Positions 17,925-26,717 of a stretch of DNA of 64,000 nt are shown here, piece by piece (position 1 is the stretch's first letter; every line of letters starts with the position of its first letter). The notes beneath the pieces are model-generated. The model made no database searches, was not told the DNA's origin, and worked only from the letters and a program-made list of their open reading frames with translations. This DNA is from an uncultured bacterium (GTDB taxonomy: Bacteria; Pseudomonadota; Alphaproteobacteria; Rhodospirillales; Rhodospirillaceae), in assembly GCA_903888485.1 (NCBI GenBank), contig CAISTS010000022.1:1-64000 (forward strand), in the 5' to 3' direction. A program made the position numbers and the translations under genes.

Positions 17925-18602
17925 ATGTCCGATATCGCCGTCAACGCCCTGGCTGGTTCGCAAGAGAAGACGACCAACTCATCGAACAAGTTGGCGAAGG
18001 ACCTCGACTCGTTCCTGCTGCTGCTGACCTCGCAGCTCAAGAACCAGGATCCGCTGTCGCCGATGGACTCGACCGAGTTCACCAACCAGCTGACCCAGTT
18101 CGCCCAGGTCGAGCAACAGATCAACCTGAACGCCAGCCTCAACAACCTGATTGGCCTGACCCAACAGAGCATCGTCTCGAACGCCGTCAATTACATCGGC
18201 AAGACCGTCGAAGGCCAAAGCAGCCAGGTGCCGCTCTCGGGCGGCTCGCTCAAGGCGGCCTATGGACTCATGGCCGACGCCAAGTCCGTCAACGTCGTCG
18301 TGCGCGACGACACCGGCAACATCGTGTTCAACAAATCCGGCGAAGTCGGCAAAGGCGTGCACGAGTTCCTGTGGGACGGCAAGGACAGCATGGGTGTCCA
18401 ACTTAAGGACGGCACCTACGAGATTTCGATCACGTCGCTCGACGGCCAGGATAAGCCGGTCGAGAACTACGTTACCGCTTTCGGCAAGGTTACGGGCGTC
18501 ACCTCGATCAACGGCACGACCGTGCTGCTGCTCGATAAGGTCGGCATCCCGGTCGACAAGGTGTTGTCGATCACGCAGCCGGCGGCAGCTACCGCTAGCT
18601 AG
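17925..18602 (+). CDS. flgD: Flagellar hook assembly scaffold protein
   Basis: FlgD caps the growing hook and allows FlgE subunits to assemble. At 225 residues it has the usual size. The N-terminal domain holds the diagnostic sequence FLLLLTSQLKNQDPLSPMDS followed by EFTNQLTQFAQVEQQINLN (about 29-70). The C-terminal half has the FlgD Ig-like fold (IVFNKSGEVGKGVHEFLWDG, then DGTYEISI). It starts 24 bases after fliK and is followed by a 104-base gap before flgE. It is probably cotranscribed with fliK from the sigma-54 promoter. Confidence 0.95.
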   Translation: MSDIAVNALAGSQEKTTNSSNKLAKDLDSFLLLLTSQLKNQDPLSPMDSTEFTNQLTQFAQVEQQINLNASLNNLIGLTQQSIVSNAVNYIGKTVEGQSSQVPLSGGSLKAAYGLMADAKSVNVVVRDDTGNIVFNKSGEVGKGVHEFLWDGKDSMGVQLKDGTYEISITSLDGQDKPVENYVTAFGKVTGVTSINGTTVLLLDKVGIPVDKVLSITQPAAATAS

Positions 18603-18706
18603 ATGAATTTGAGTTGGATTTAGGAAGAAATTAACCCGCCCGCTTCACTGTCGCAGTTGAGCCAAACTCACTTGCGGCGAAGCGGATAAGACCAAGGAGA
18701 CGGAAG

Positions 18707-20605
18707 ATGTCGTTGTTCGGTGCACTTTTCTCGGGCGTGTCGGGACTGCAGTCGCAGTCGAGCGCCATGGGCGCCATCTCTGACAACGTGACCAACGTCA
18801 ACACGATCGGCTACAAAGCCACGACGGTCAATTTCAAGACGCTGATCACCGCGCAGACCTCGCTGACCCAGTACTCGCCGGGCGGCGTGCAGTCGAGCCC
18901 GCGTCAAGGCATCGACATTCAGGGCCTCCTGCAGGCCACCACGTCCTCCACCGACGTCGGCATCTCGGGCGCTGGTTTCTTTGTCACCAACGGTGTGGCC
19001 AGCGCCGGCCCCAACGATCTTTTCACGTACACCCGCGCCGGCTCCTTCAAGGTCGATCGCGAAGGTTACTTGCAGAACGTCGGCGGCGGTTACCTCCAGG
19101 GCTGGCCCTTGTCCTTCTACGACGGCACGCTCAGCGCCAAGCAGGTGCAGGTCGGGAACAACACGTTCATGAAGGCCTACATCCAGTCGAGCGGCGACGC
19201 GATCATCATCAACGATAACGTCATCGACAGCACCAACCTGCGCCCGATGAACCTGCAGACCATCGGCGGCACGGCCTCCCCGACGACGACAATGAACATT
19301 GGCGCCAACCTGCCGTCGGGCGCGTTGCTCAATGCACAGGAGCGAGTCAACGCCCAGATTTTCGACAGCTTGGGCAATCCGTCCAATGTTAGCTACAACT
19401 TCGTCAAGACGGCGGCCAACAAGTGGGCCGCGACGGTCGAGCAGCCGGCGAAATCGGCGGTCATCACCCAGCTTACGCAGAGTAGCGAGGTCTACTATGC
19501 GGCTGGACGCATCGACCTCGATCCCACCGCCGAATTGCCACTCACCGGCCAGTTCAATTTCAACGTCAACGGCTCGGCCTTCAACATCATTCTCTCCAAC
19601 ACAGCCGGTTCGGACGACGGCGTATCAACGATCGATACGACGTCGCGCAGCATCAGTCAGATCCTCGACGAGATGGCCGATCTGGTCGATGCGCAGATGG
19701 TCACCGCCTACGGTGGCGCCGGCGTGGGCGACGCTCCTTCACCTCCGGGCAACTGGTGCCGCCGCGTTTCTGGCGAGAACGGAATTACCTTCGACCAAGC
19801 TTCGACCGTCGACATGACCTTCGGAGTCGAGCCGACAGCGCTGGTCGTCGATGCCAACAACAAACAGCTCGTGTTCCAGAACGACACCGCCGGCTACACC
19901 GTGCCGGGCCTCGACGATGGCGACGATACAACAGACTTCATCTATGCCTGGTACGACCTCACCGGCGTCATCGGCGCGACCGGCGTCCCGCAACGCGGCA
20001 TACCGGCAATCGAATTCGCGGGCAACGGCACGCCCGCGAAGTTGTTTGATCGCGACGCCAGCGAAGCCCCCTCGCCCAAGTTCACGATCGAGATCGTCTG
20101 GGCCAACGGCGCCGAGAACATGGAAGAAGGCATTCAGAACAGTCCGGCGATCGAGACCTTCTTCGGCAATTACAATACGCCGGACGGCCTCACCCAGCTC
20201 TCGGGCAACTTCCAGCTCAACTACCTGCAGCAGAACGGCGCCAAGTTCGGTAACTTCGCGGGCGTCTCCATCGGCGGCGACGGCATCGTTACGGCGCTGT
20301 TCGACAACGGCGTGACGCGCCCGGTGTTCATGATCCCGCTGGCCAGCTTCACCAACCCGAACGGCCTGCAATCGCTGTCCGGCAACAGCTGGATCGCCAC
20401 CGACTTCTCGGGCAACCCGACCCTGCGCGAAGCCGGCGACGCCGGCGCGGGCAAGGTGAACTCGGCGACGCTCGAAACTTCGACGGTCGACCTCGGCACC
20501 GAGTTCACGCGCATGATCACCACCCAGCGCGCCTACTCCTCGGCGGCAAAAATCATCACCACCGCCGACGACATGCTCAGCGAGCTTCTGAACATCAAGC
20601 GCTAA
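18707..20605 (+). CDS. flgE: Flagellar hook protein
   Basis: FlgE polymerises into the hook, the universal joint between rod and filament. The 632-residue protein begins MSLFGALFSGVSGLQSQSSA with the conserved DNVTNVNTIGYKA rod/hook signature, and ends VDLGTEFTRMITTQRAYSSA plus the terminal helix, the usual axial-protein tail. It is about 230 residues longer than the Escherichia coli FlgE. The excess is in the variable surface domains (about 150-520), as in many alphaproteobacteria, and includes a lone Cys in the PSPPGNWCRRVSG segment near 345. AAGGAGA precedes the start. A strong terminator follows. Confidence 0.95.
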   Translation: MSLFGALFSGVSGLQSQSSAMGAISDNVTNVNTIGYKATTVNFKTLITAQTSLTQYSPGGVQSSPRQGIDIQGLLQATTSSTDVGISGAGFFVTNGVASAGPNDLFTYTRAGSFKVDREGYLQNVGGGYLQGWPLSFYDGTLSAKQVQVGNNTFMKAYIQSSGDAIIINDNVIDSTNLRPMNLQTIGGTASPTTTMNIGANLPSGALLNAQERVNAQIFDSLGNPSNVSYNFVKTAANKWAATVEQPAKSAVITQLTQSSEVYYAAGRIDLDPTAELPLTGQFNFNVNGSAFNIILSNTAGSDDGVSTIDTTSRSISQILDEMADLVDAQMVTAYGGAGVGDAPSPPGNWCRRVSGENGITFDQASTVDMTFGVEPTALVVDANNKQLVFQNDTAGYTVPGLDDGDDTTDFIYAWYDLTGVIGATGVPQRGIPAIEFAGNGTPAKLFDRDASEAPSPKFTIEIVWANGAENMEEGIQNSPAIETFFGNYNTPDGLTQLSGNFQLNYLQQNGAKFGNFAGVSIGGDGIVTALFDNGVTRPVFMIPLASFTNPNGLQSLSGNSWIATDFSGNPTLREAGDAGAGKVNSATLETSTVDLGTEFTRMITTQRAYSSAAKIITTADDMLSELLNIKR

Positions 20606-20640
20606 CCGGCGCTTCCGACACTAAGGACCGATAAAAAGAA

Positions 20641-20671
20641 GAAACCCCGGCGCCACAAGCGCCGGGGTTTC
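20641..20671 (+). terminator. Intrinsic terminator after flgE
   Basis: A perfect 13-bp inverted repeat (GAAACCCCGGCGC and its complement) around a five-base loop, 36 bases after the flgE stop. On the plus strand it is followed by TCGTTTTCG. On the minus strand it runs into TTCTTTTTATC, so it may work in both directions and also end the small minus-strand gene at 20723. Confidence 0.88.
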
Positions 20672-20722
20672 TCGTTTTCGCAACCGCGTATTTGGTGGGC
20701 TCGTATCTTAGCGGTGTCGGGC

Positions 20723-20920
20723 TTATCGGTTCGCGTGTGCCTGAATACGCGCCGGCACCATCGCATGCCGGAATCTCAAACGCTCGATGATCGCATCACG
20801 ATAGCGGTTCCACGTCGTGGCGATGCCGCAGATGAACAACGTCAGCAAGAGGGCCGGGCCGATCGTCATCGCCAGCACGACCGAAGCAAACCAGATATAC
20901 GTCCTCATATTCTCGTCCAT
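20723..20920 (-). CDS. Small single-pass membrane protein
   Basis: A 65-residue protein starting MDENMRTYIWF with one hydrophobic helix (IWFASVVLAMTIGPALLLTLF, split at the membrane) and a basic tail (RYRDAIIERLRFRHAM). An in-frame GTG 33 bases upstream could extend it, but the ATG gives a more typical protein. No motif is recognised. It faces the flgE terminator, which would also end its transcript. The coding potential is plausible but weak because the ORF is short. Confidence 0.42.
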   Translation of the reverse strand: MDENMRTYIWFASVVLAMTIGPALLLTLFICGIATTWNRYRDAIIERLRFRHAMVPARIQAHANR

Positions 20921-21129
20921 AGCGAACCATCCACTAAAAGAGATGAACTGCACGCTCTCAGTTCTGCAGGCTCAACGCGCCCTATGAGTGTGGTGTTCCT
21001 TTTAGGCGGCGGTGCGGTGAAATTGCGGCAGGTTTCGTATCTTTTGGTTGCAAACTTTCCGGAACACCGCGAGCGCTGTGACGTTTTTCTGAGCACACCG
21101 CGCGAGATCGCGCAGCTTAGGAGCGTAAT

Positions 21130-21282
21130 ATGGCCACAACTGCAACCATGATCGTCATGCAACCGATTGTCGCACTCATTGCCGGCGTGCTGATTCTCAT
21201 CATGCCGCGCCTGCTGAATTACGTGATCGCGCTGTACCTGATCCTGATCGGCGTGCTGGGCCTTATCCAGGCCTACGGCTGA
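21130..21282 (+). CDS. DUF3096 small membrane protein
   Basis: A 50-residue protein. Its pattern IVALIAGVLILIMPRLLNYV followed by a second hydrophobic run (YLILIGVLGLIQAYG) is that of DUF3096, tiny two-helix inner-membrane proteins of unknown function common in Proteobacteria. AGGAG lies six bases before the ATG. The next gene, also a small two-helix membrane protein, follows after 75 bases. No biochemical role is known for the family. Confidence 0.82.
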   Translation: MATTATMIVMQPIVALIAGVLILIMPRLLNYVIALYLILIGVLGLIQAYG

Positions 21283-21357
21283 TTCCCCGCATACGGGAAC
21301 TTTGCGCAGCGGCTCCGCGTTTGGACTGCAACCGTCTCCGTTTGCAGGACATGCATC

Positions 21358-21579
21358 ATGAAAGCTACATCCATCGCCGGCATCGTGCTGGTGCTTATCG
21401 GCATCGCCGGCTTCGCCTTCGGCGGCCTGTCGTTCACCACCAAGGAAACCAAGCTCGACCTCGGCCCGATCGAAGTGCAGGCCGAAGAAAAGCACAACCT
21501 GCCGATCCCCACGATCGCCGCAGTCCTTGCCATTGTCGCCGGCATCGGGCTGGTCGTGGTGGGTGTGAAGAAAGCCTAA
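21358..21579 (+). CDS. Small two-helix membrane protein
   Basis: A 73-residue protein. The first helix (IAGIVLVLIGIAGFAFGGL) and last helix (TIAAVLAIVAGIGLVVVG) bracket a short soluble loop rich in Lys and Glu. It resembles DUF3185-like stress-associated small membrane proteins, but I cannot assign it firmly. The final four bases overlap the 3' end of nadC on the opposite strand. It probably forms a pair with the DUF3096 gene upstream. Confidence 0.7.
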   Translation: MKATSIAGIVLVLIGIAGFAFGGLSFTTKETKLDLGPIEVQAEEKHNLPIPTIAAVLAIVAGIGLVVVGVKKA

Positions 21580-22430
21580 TCGCGGAAGTCGAGGCCCACG
21601 TCGAGGCACGGCGCCGAGTGGGTGATCCACCCGGCGGACATCAAATCCACGCCCGATTCCGCAATAGCAGCCGCCGTCGCCTTGGTGATCGAACCTGAAG
21701 CCTCGGTGACCGCGCGCCCGGCGACCCGTTCGACGGCAATCTTCATCTGCGCGGGCGCCATATTGTCGAGCATGATCTGGTCTACGCCTTCGGCCAGCGC
21801 TTCGCCCAGTTGATCCAGCGTATCGACTTCGACCTCAATCTTGACGCCCTTCGGAGCGGACTTTTTCGCCGCGCGGATCGCGGCGGCGACCCCGCCCGCC
21901 GCGGCGATGTGGTTATCCTTGATCAGCACCATGTCGTAGAGGCCCATGCGGTGGTTGACCCCGCCGCCGCAGCGCACGGCGTATTTCTCGAGCACACGCA
22001 GGCCAGGCGTGGTCTTGCGTGTGCAGCAGATCCTCGTTTTGGTATGTGCGATCACCGCCGCGATCTCGGCTGTGGCTGTGGCGACGCCTGAAAGATGCCC
22101 AAGGAAATTGAGCGCGACGCGCTCGGCTTTCAGGAGCGCGCGCGCTGGCCCTTCGACCTCGAGCAGCACCGTTCCCGGCCCCACCGCCGCGCCGTCCGCT
22201 ACTATCGCGGCCGCCTTGACCTTGGGATCAACGAGCTGAAAAACCCGCAGCGCAACCGGGAGCCCGGCCACGACGCCGGCTTTGCGCGCCGCAATCACGC
22301 CGCTGGCCCGGTGGTCCGCCGGGATCACGGAGTCCGTTGTGATATCGCCGACGTCGCCCAGGTCTTCGGCCAAAGCGCGGCGGACAAGCTCATCGATATG
22401 AGCCTGGGACGGCGGGTTGAGATCGGCCAT
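21576..22430 (-). CDS. nadC: Nicotinate-nucleotide pyrophosphorylase (carboxylating)
   Basis: Quinolinate phosphoribosyltransferase converts quinolinate and PRPP to nicotinate mononucleotide and CO2 in de novo NAD synthesis. The 284-residue protein has the family motifs: ALAEDLGDVGDITTDSVIP at the N-terminus, RICCTRKTTPGLRVLEKYAV with the phosphate-binding Arg/Lys, GGGVNHRMGLYDMVLIKDNH, and DQIMLDNM near residue 216. It lies 10 bases after nadA on the same strand, so the two form an operon. No nadB (aspartate oxidase) is found here; it must be elsewhere or replaced by aspartate dehydrogenase. Confidence 0.96.
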   Translation of the reverse strand: MADLNPPSQAHIDELVRRALAEDLGDVGDITTDSVIPADHRASGVIAARKAGVVAGLPVALRVFQLVDPKVKAAAIVADGAAVGPGTVLLEVEGPARALLKAERVALNFLGHLSGVATATAEIAAVIAHTKTRICCTRKTTPGLRVLEKYAVRCGGGVNHRMGLYDMVLIKDNHIAAAGGVAAAIRAAKKSAPKGVKIEVEVDTLDQLGEALAEGVDQIMLDNMAPAQMKIAVERVAGRAVTEASGSITKATAAAIAESGVDLMSAGWITHSAPCLDVGLDFRD

Positions 22431-22440
22431 GGATGAGGCT

Positions 22441-23472
22441 TTAGGTGCCGTACTTCCAGCCGGTGATCATGCGCTCGACCGCGACGCGGGCGCGCGCCGC
22501 GATCGCCGGTTCCACATGCACTTCGATCGTCTCGTGCTCGAGCGAATGCAGGATGTTTGAAAGCTCGATCTTCTTCATGAACGGGCAGAGGTTGCACGGC
22601 TTGACGAAGTCGAGTTCCGGGAAGTCGGCGGCGACGTTGTCGCTCATCGAACATTCGGTCACCAAAATAACCTTCGGCGGCTTGTTCTTGGCGACGTAGT
22701 CGATCATGCCCGCGGTCGAGCCGGTGAAATCGCACTCGGCGACCACTTCCGGCGAACACTCGGGGTGCGCGAGGACCACGACGCCCGGATAGTTCACGCG
22801 CGCGCCGCGGATGTCGGCCGGGGTGAACTGCTCGTGAACCATGCAGCGGCCCTTCCAGGTGATGACTTCGCACTTCACCAGCTTGGCCGTGTTCAGCGCC
22901 AGGTACTCGTCCGGCAGCATGATGACGCGCGGCGTGCCGAGCCCTTCGACGATGGCGGCCGCGTTGGCCGACGTGCAGCAGATGTCGGACTCGGCCTTCA
23001 CGTCGGCGGACGTGTTCACATAGGTGACCACCGGTACGCCCGGATACTGCGCCTTCAGCTTGCGCACGTCTTCGGCGGTGATGGCTTCGGCGAGGGTGCA
23101 GCCCGCGCCCATGTCGGGGATCAGCACCTTCTTGCCGGGATTCATGATCTTCGAGGTCTCGGCCATGAAGTGCACGCCGGCCATGACGATGATATCGGCC
23201 TCGGTCTTGGCGGCCGAACGCGCAAGCGCGAGCGAGTCACCGGTGATGTCGGCGACGCAGTGGAAAATCTCGGGCGTCATGTAGTTGTGGCCCAGGATGA
23301 CCGCGTTCTTCTGCTTCTTAAGCTGGTTGATGCGGTCGATCATCGGCGCGAAGATGGGCCACTCCACCTCAGGAATGACATGCTTCACCTTTTCGTAAAG
23401 GTGGGCCGTATTGCGCTCGACTTCCGAGGTGAAGCGCAGGTCCTTGCTGTGCGTCCTGTTGACCACGTTCAT
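22441..23472 (-). CDS. nadA: Quinolinate synthase A
   Basis: NadA condenses iminoaspartate with dihydroxyacetone phosphate to quinolinate using a 4Fe-4S cluster. The 343-residue protein shows [37 protein letters not shown] and [11 protein letters not shown], with conserved cysteines at [12 protein letters not shown] and NLCPFMK as cluster ligands. A GAAGGGG site precedes the ATG at 23472. The 237-base upstream gap contains two palindromic sites that fit NadQ operators, and nadQ itself lies on the far side. Repression when NAD is plentiful is the expected control. Confidence 0.97.
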   Translation of the reverse strand: MNVVNRTHSKDLRFTSEVERNTAHLYEKVKHVIPEVEWPIFAPMIDRINQLKKQKNAVILGHNYMTPEIFHCVADITGDSLALARSAAKTEADIIVMAGVHFMAETSKIMNPGKKVLIPDMGAGCTLAEAITAEDVRKLKAQYPGVPVVTYVNTSADVKAESDICCTSANAAAIVEGLGTPRVIMLPDEYLALNTAKLVKCEVITWKGRCMVHEQFTPADIRGARVNYPGVVVLAHPECSPEVVAECDFTGSTAGMIDYVAKNKPPKVILVTECSMSDNVAADFPELDFVKPCNLCPFMKKIELSNILHSLEHETIEVHVEPAIAARARVAVERMITGWKYGT

Positions 23473-23523
23473 GGCGGTCGCCCCTTCTATTTTTCGCTAA
23501 CGATGTTACGGCTTCGCGAAACT

Positions 23524-23542
23524 TATGCTTATGTTGAGCATA
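23524..23542. promoter_or_regulatory. Candidate NadQ operator 1
   Basis: The palindrome TATGCT-N7-AGCATA has perfect six-base arms and lies 52 bases before the nadA start. A near-identical copy lies 92 bases further upstream. Both are between nadA and the NadQ-like regulator gene, the classic place for this autoregulated repressor. The exact published motif was not checked. Confidence 0.65.
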
Positions 23543-23615
23543 TATACGCCGTAGAAAAAACACGTGCTCAGCGTGTTAACCGAAACCGTATGACCCAGGT
23601 CTCCCGGTGTCAAGA

Positions 23616-23634
23616 TATGCTTATAATGAGCCTA
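23616..23634. promoter_or_regulatory. Candidate NadQ operator 2
   Basis: TATGCT-N7-AGCCTA repeats the operator 1 palindrome with the same 19-base span and one mismatch in the right arm. The spacers also agree (TATGTTG and TATAATG). Two such sites in a 237-base gap upstream of nadA argue for a real repressor target rather than chance. Confidence 0.6.
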
Positions 23635-23709
23635 AGGCTTTTTTTGCGCGCCGCCACGCGGCACACTTATATCTATATACATCAATGACTTATATTCTGT
23701 GCGCGCGCC

Positions 23710-24699
23710 TTATCCCGCGCGTTTGCTAACGCGAACGGGCACGCGTACGCCCGGCGCGGGGCGCTCATGGACGACTTCGCGGCGGAATCGGAAGAGCTCG
23801 GCGGGCCTCCCGCCGGTCTGACCGGAGATGTGGCCGGTAGGCTCCACGAGCCCCTCGTGCGCCACCAGGCGGCGGAAGTTCTGCTTGTGCAGTCGCCCGC
23901 CCGAGAGCGCCTCGATCGCCCGCTGGAGCTGGAAAAGCGTGAAGGTCGGAGCCATCAGCTCGAAGATCACCGGCCGGTATTTGATCTTGGCGCGCAGGCG
24001 GCCCATGGCCGTGGCAAGGATGCGCCGGTGGTCCTTGATCAGGGGCGCGCCCGTATGCGGCTGCACAGCCATCGTGGCAGGCGTGGTTTCGATGCGGGCG
24101 TCGGAGCTGGTTTCGGCCACGAGGCCGGCCTCGTACAGCAGCTCATAGCGGTCGAGCACGCGCTCGTTGTCCCAGGCCGCTCCGCCTAGGCCAAAAGCGA
24201 GGTTCACCCTCTCACGGCGTCGGCTGCGGTCGGGCTTGGTTTTAGCCTGATCGACCCAGGCCGTCAGGCTGGGCGCGACCATGGCATCGAGCACCGCCGG
24301 GGCTCCGTCGCGCCAGTCTTCCCACGGGAAATGGCGATACCAGTCGCCCCAGGTGCTATCGCCGGAGTCTTTCAGCGAGGCCGCCCGCACCAGGGCGAGG
24401 TAGCCCACGGACACCGGGCGCGGGCCGCCCGCCCGCTCGCGCGGATCGCGGAACCTATCCCCGAAGGTATAGAGCTGCTCGACATAGCCGAGATGAAGTT
24501 GGGTCTGCTCGTCCACCCAGGTGCGCAAGCCCTCTTCGAGGGTGCGGTGCCCGGCGGGGTCGAAGGCGCCGCTGGGCAAGCCGGCGCGCGGCGCCGGCTC
24601 CGGCGCCTTGATCAGCAGGATTTTGGGCGTCTCGTCACTGACCGCGACAATGGCCGCGCTCAGCTCGATCACTACCCCTGCCGTACTGCTCGTCGCCAT
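23710..24699 (-). CDS. nadQ: NadQ/NrtR-type Nudix-related transcriptional regulator of NAD synthesis
   Basis: A ~329-residue protein with an N-terminal Nudix-like domain (VIELSAAIVAVSDETPKILLIK, split at the first strand; GLPSGAFDPAGHRTLEEGLRTWV replaces the Nudix box). The C-terminal winged-helix region matches the NrtR-like pattern (IFELMAPTFTLFQLQRAIEALSGG, KQNFRRLV, GGRPAELFRF). Such proteins sense NAD-related metabolites and repress nad genes. The catalytic Nudix Glu cluster is degenerate, which fits a regulator. I place the start at the ATG at 24699; an ATG three codons earlier is possible, and a longer version to 24873 would cross AT-rich promoter-like DNA. It lies upstream of nadA-nadC. 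Confidence 0.8.
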   Translation of the reverse strand: MATSSTAGVVIELSAAIVAVSDETPKILLIKAPEPAPRAGLPSGAFDPAGHRTLEEGLRTWVDEQTQLHLGYVEQLYTFGDRFRDPRERAGGPRPVSVGYLALVRAASLKDSGDSTWGDWYRHFPWEDWRDGAPAVLDAMVAPSLTAWVDQAKTKPDRSRRRERVNLAFGLGGAAWDNERVLDRYELLYEAGLVAETSSDARIETTPATMAVQPHTGAPLIKDHRRILATAMGRLRAKIKYRPVIFELMAPTFTLFQLQRAIEALSGGRLHKQNFRRLVAHEGLVEPTGHISGQTGGRPAELFRFRREVVHERPAPGVRVPVRVSKRAG

Positions 24700-24857
24700 G
24701 CCGCCCATCAGGCCTTGCCCCGCGTGCTTTCCGCCATGGTAACCGGCCGCTAGCACATTGTTTACTATAGCATTGATGATGCCCGCCTGGCCCTCATTCA
24801 CACGCGTGTTTGGGGTGTGACTTTTGGGCCGCTTCACTGGGCAAAAATTTCCCACTG

Positions 24858-24872
24858 TTAACCTGTTCTTCA
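24858..24872 (+). promoter_or_regulatory. Candidate CtrA box upstream of fliF
   Basis: TTAA-N7-TTCA, one base from the CtrA consensus, 116 bases before the fliF start codon. In Caulobacter the fliF operon is a known class II CtrA target, so the position is sensible. Evidence is motif and context only. Confidence 0.5.
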
Positions 24873-24987
24873 CGGCGCGCCGCGTACCGTCGGCACCATA
24901 GGCGGGTCCTTTCGCATCTTGGGGATCTCATGGCCATTTTTGGCCGGGGCGCGGGGCCCGCCATCCACCCGGCGAGAGGACCTGACA

Positions 24988-26616
24988 GTGAACCCATTTG
25001 TGACCCAGATTAAGAACTTGGGACCCGCCCGCCTCGCGGCCATGGCCGGCGTTGCGGTTGGTTTGATCGCCTTCATCATTTTCTTCGCCACGCGGTTTTC
25101 GACCCCGCCGATGGAACTGCTCTACGGCAACCTTTCGGCCACCGACAGCCGCGAGATCACGCAGCAGCTCGAACTCAAGGCCATCCCCTTCACCGTCGCC
25201 AATAACGGCGCCGAGATCATGGTGCCCAGCGAGCGCGTCACCCCGGTGCGCATGGAAATGGCCGAGATGGGCCTGCCGTCCGGCGGCTCGGTCGGCTACG
25301 AAGTCTTCGACAATATGGATGCGCTCGGCTCGACCAACTTCATGCAGAACGTGAATTTGGTGCGCGCGCTCGAGGGCGAACTCGCCCGCACCATCAAGTC
25401 GATCGAAGGCGTGCAGAGCGCCCGCGTCCACCTCGTCATGGCCCAGCGCGAGATGTTCACGCGCGAGACACAAGAACCCACCGCCGCGGTCTACATCAAG
25501 ATGCGCTCCGGGCGCCTGGCCGAGAACCAGGTCAGCGCCGTGCAGCACCTGATCGCCGCCTCGGTGCCCAAGCTGAAGCCGTCCAACATCTCGATCGTCG
25601 ACGAGCGCGGCGCGCTGCTGTCGCGCTCCTATCAAAACGACGAGCAGATGGTCACCGCCCAGCAGGATGAATCGCGCATCAATCTCGAGCGCCGCCTTTC
25701 GACGGCTGTGACGCAAATGGTCGAAAGCTCCCTCGGTCCCGGTAAAGTGCGCACCGAAGTGCGCGCCGAGATGGAGTTCGACAAGGTCGTGACCGCCGAG
25801 GAGATCTTCAACCCCGACCAACAGGTGCAACGTTCAACAGTGACGGTGACCGAGAACAACACCTCGAACGAGACTCAGCCTTCGGACGTGTCGGTCGCCA
25901 ACCAGCAGCCCGACGCCAACGTCAACGGCGCCGGCACCGGCCGCGCGCAGTCGAGCGAGAACCGCACCGAAGAAACCGTCAACTATGAAATCTCCAAGCA
26001 GACCGTGAACAGAGTGAGAGAGAGCGGCACGGTCAAGCGCCTGTCGGTGGCCGTGCTCGTCGATGGCACTTACACCACCAATGCCGAAACCGGCGAGCGC
26101 ACCTACGTCGCGTTGCCCGAAGACACCATGACCAAGATCGACAGCCTGGTGAAATCGGCCATCGGCTACGACGCCAACCGCGGCGACGCGGTGGAAGTCG
26201 TCAACATGCCCTTCACCGGCTTCGACGATCTGGCCGCCGGCCCCGAGGAGTTCAACCTGCTCGGATTCACCAAGGAAGAGATCATGCGCATGGCCGAAGG
26301 CCTGGGCGTAGCGATCGTCGCCGTATTGGTGATCCTCCTGGTTGTCCGCCCGCTGGTCACTCGTGCTTTCGAATCCATGCCGCAGGGCGAAGAAGCCCTG
26401 ATGAGCGATGGCATGGCGCAGCTTACCGGCCCCGGCGGCGTGCCGATGCCGGGCGGTCAGCAGGAAGAAGAGGAAGACCTCGACGAGCTCATCGACATCG
26501 ACAAGGTCGAAGGCCGAGTCAAAGCGTCATCGCTGCGCAAGATCAGCGACATCGTCGATAAGCATCCCGAGGAAGCCCTATCGATCGTGCGGACCTGGCT
26601 CTATCAAGAAACTTAA
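24988..26616 (+). CDS. fliF: Flagellar MS-ring protein
   Basis: FliF forms the MS ring in the inner membrane, the base on which rod, export gate and C ring assemble. The ~542-residue protein has a first membrane helix (MAGVAVGLIAFIIFFATRF) near 15-35, a YscJ/FliF periplasmic domain with MELLYGNLSATDSREITQQL and DALGSTNFMQNVNLVRALEG, and a second helix (GVAIVAVLVILLVVRPLV) near 440. The C-terminal helix (ASSLRKISDIVDKHPEEA) is the FliG-binding segment. The GTG at 24988 is preferred to an upstream TTG because GAGAGGA lies 7 bases before it. It heads the fliFGHN-motA-like cluster. Confidence 0.96.
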   Translation: MNPFVTQIKNLGPARLAAMAGVAVGLIAFIIFFATRFSTPPMELLYGNLSATDSREITQQLELKAIPFTVANNGAEIMVPSERVTPVRMEMAEMGLPSGGSVGYEVFDNMDALGSTNFMQNVNLVRALEGELARTIKSIEGVQSARVHLVMAQREMFTRETQEPTAAVYIKMRSGRLAENQVSAVQHLIAASVPKLKPSNISIVDERGALLSRSYQNDEQMVTAQQDESRINLERRLSTAVTQMVESSLGPGKVRTEVRAEMEFDKVVTAEEIFNPDQQVQRSTVTVTENNTSNETQPSDVSVANQQPDANVNGAGTGRAQSSENRTEETVNYEISKQTVNRVRESGTVKRLSVAVLVDGTYTTNAETGERTYVALPEDTMTKIDSLVKSAIGYDANRGDAVEVVNMPFTGFDDLAAGPEEFNLLGFTKEEIMRMAEGLGVAIVAVLVILLVVRPLVTRAFESMPQGEEALMSDGMAQLTGPGGVPMPGGQQEEEEDLDELIDIDKVEGRVKASSLRKISDIVDKHPEEALSIVRTWLYQET

Positions 26617-26650
26617 GGGCGCGTGGAACAACAGAAACAAGGAGTTTGGT

Positions 26651-26680
26651 GGGGGGAACGGCGGTATAATCGCCTCCCCC
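26651..26680 (+). other. Hairpin between fliF and fliG
   Basis: G-rich and C-rich arms (GGGGG...GGCG and CGCC...CCCCC) enclose GTATAAT. The structure sits in the 101-base gap between fliF and fliG. No T-tract follows directly, so it is not a clear terminator; it may stabilise mRNA or be chance in GC-rich DNA. Confidence 0.35.
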
Positions 26681-26717
26681 GCCGGCTTTTGAGGCAGGAA
26701 GGTTTGGTTAGAGTTTT

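Noticed and set aside
15972..17963. A 663-codon open frame antisense to fliK
   Set aside because: It lies opposite a clear fliK gene, its translation is Arg/Gly-rich low complexity, and it has no homology or ribosome site. GC-rich coding DNA often opens such frames.
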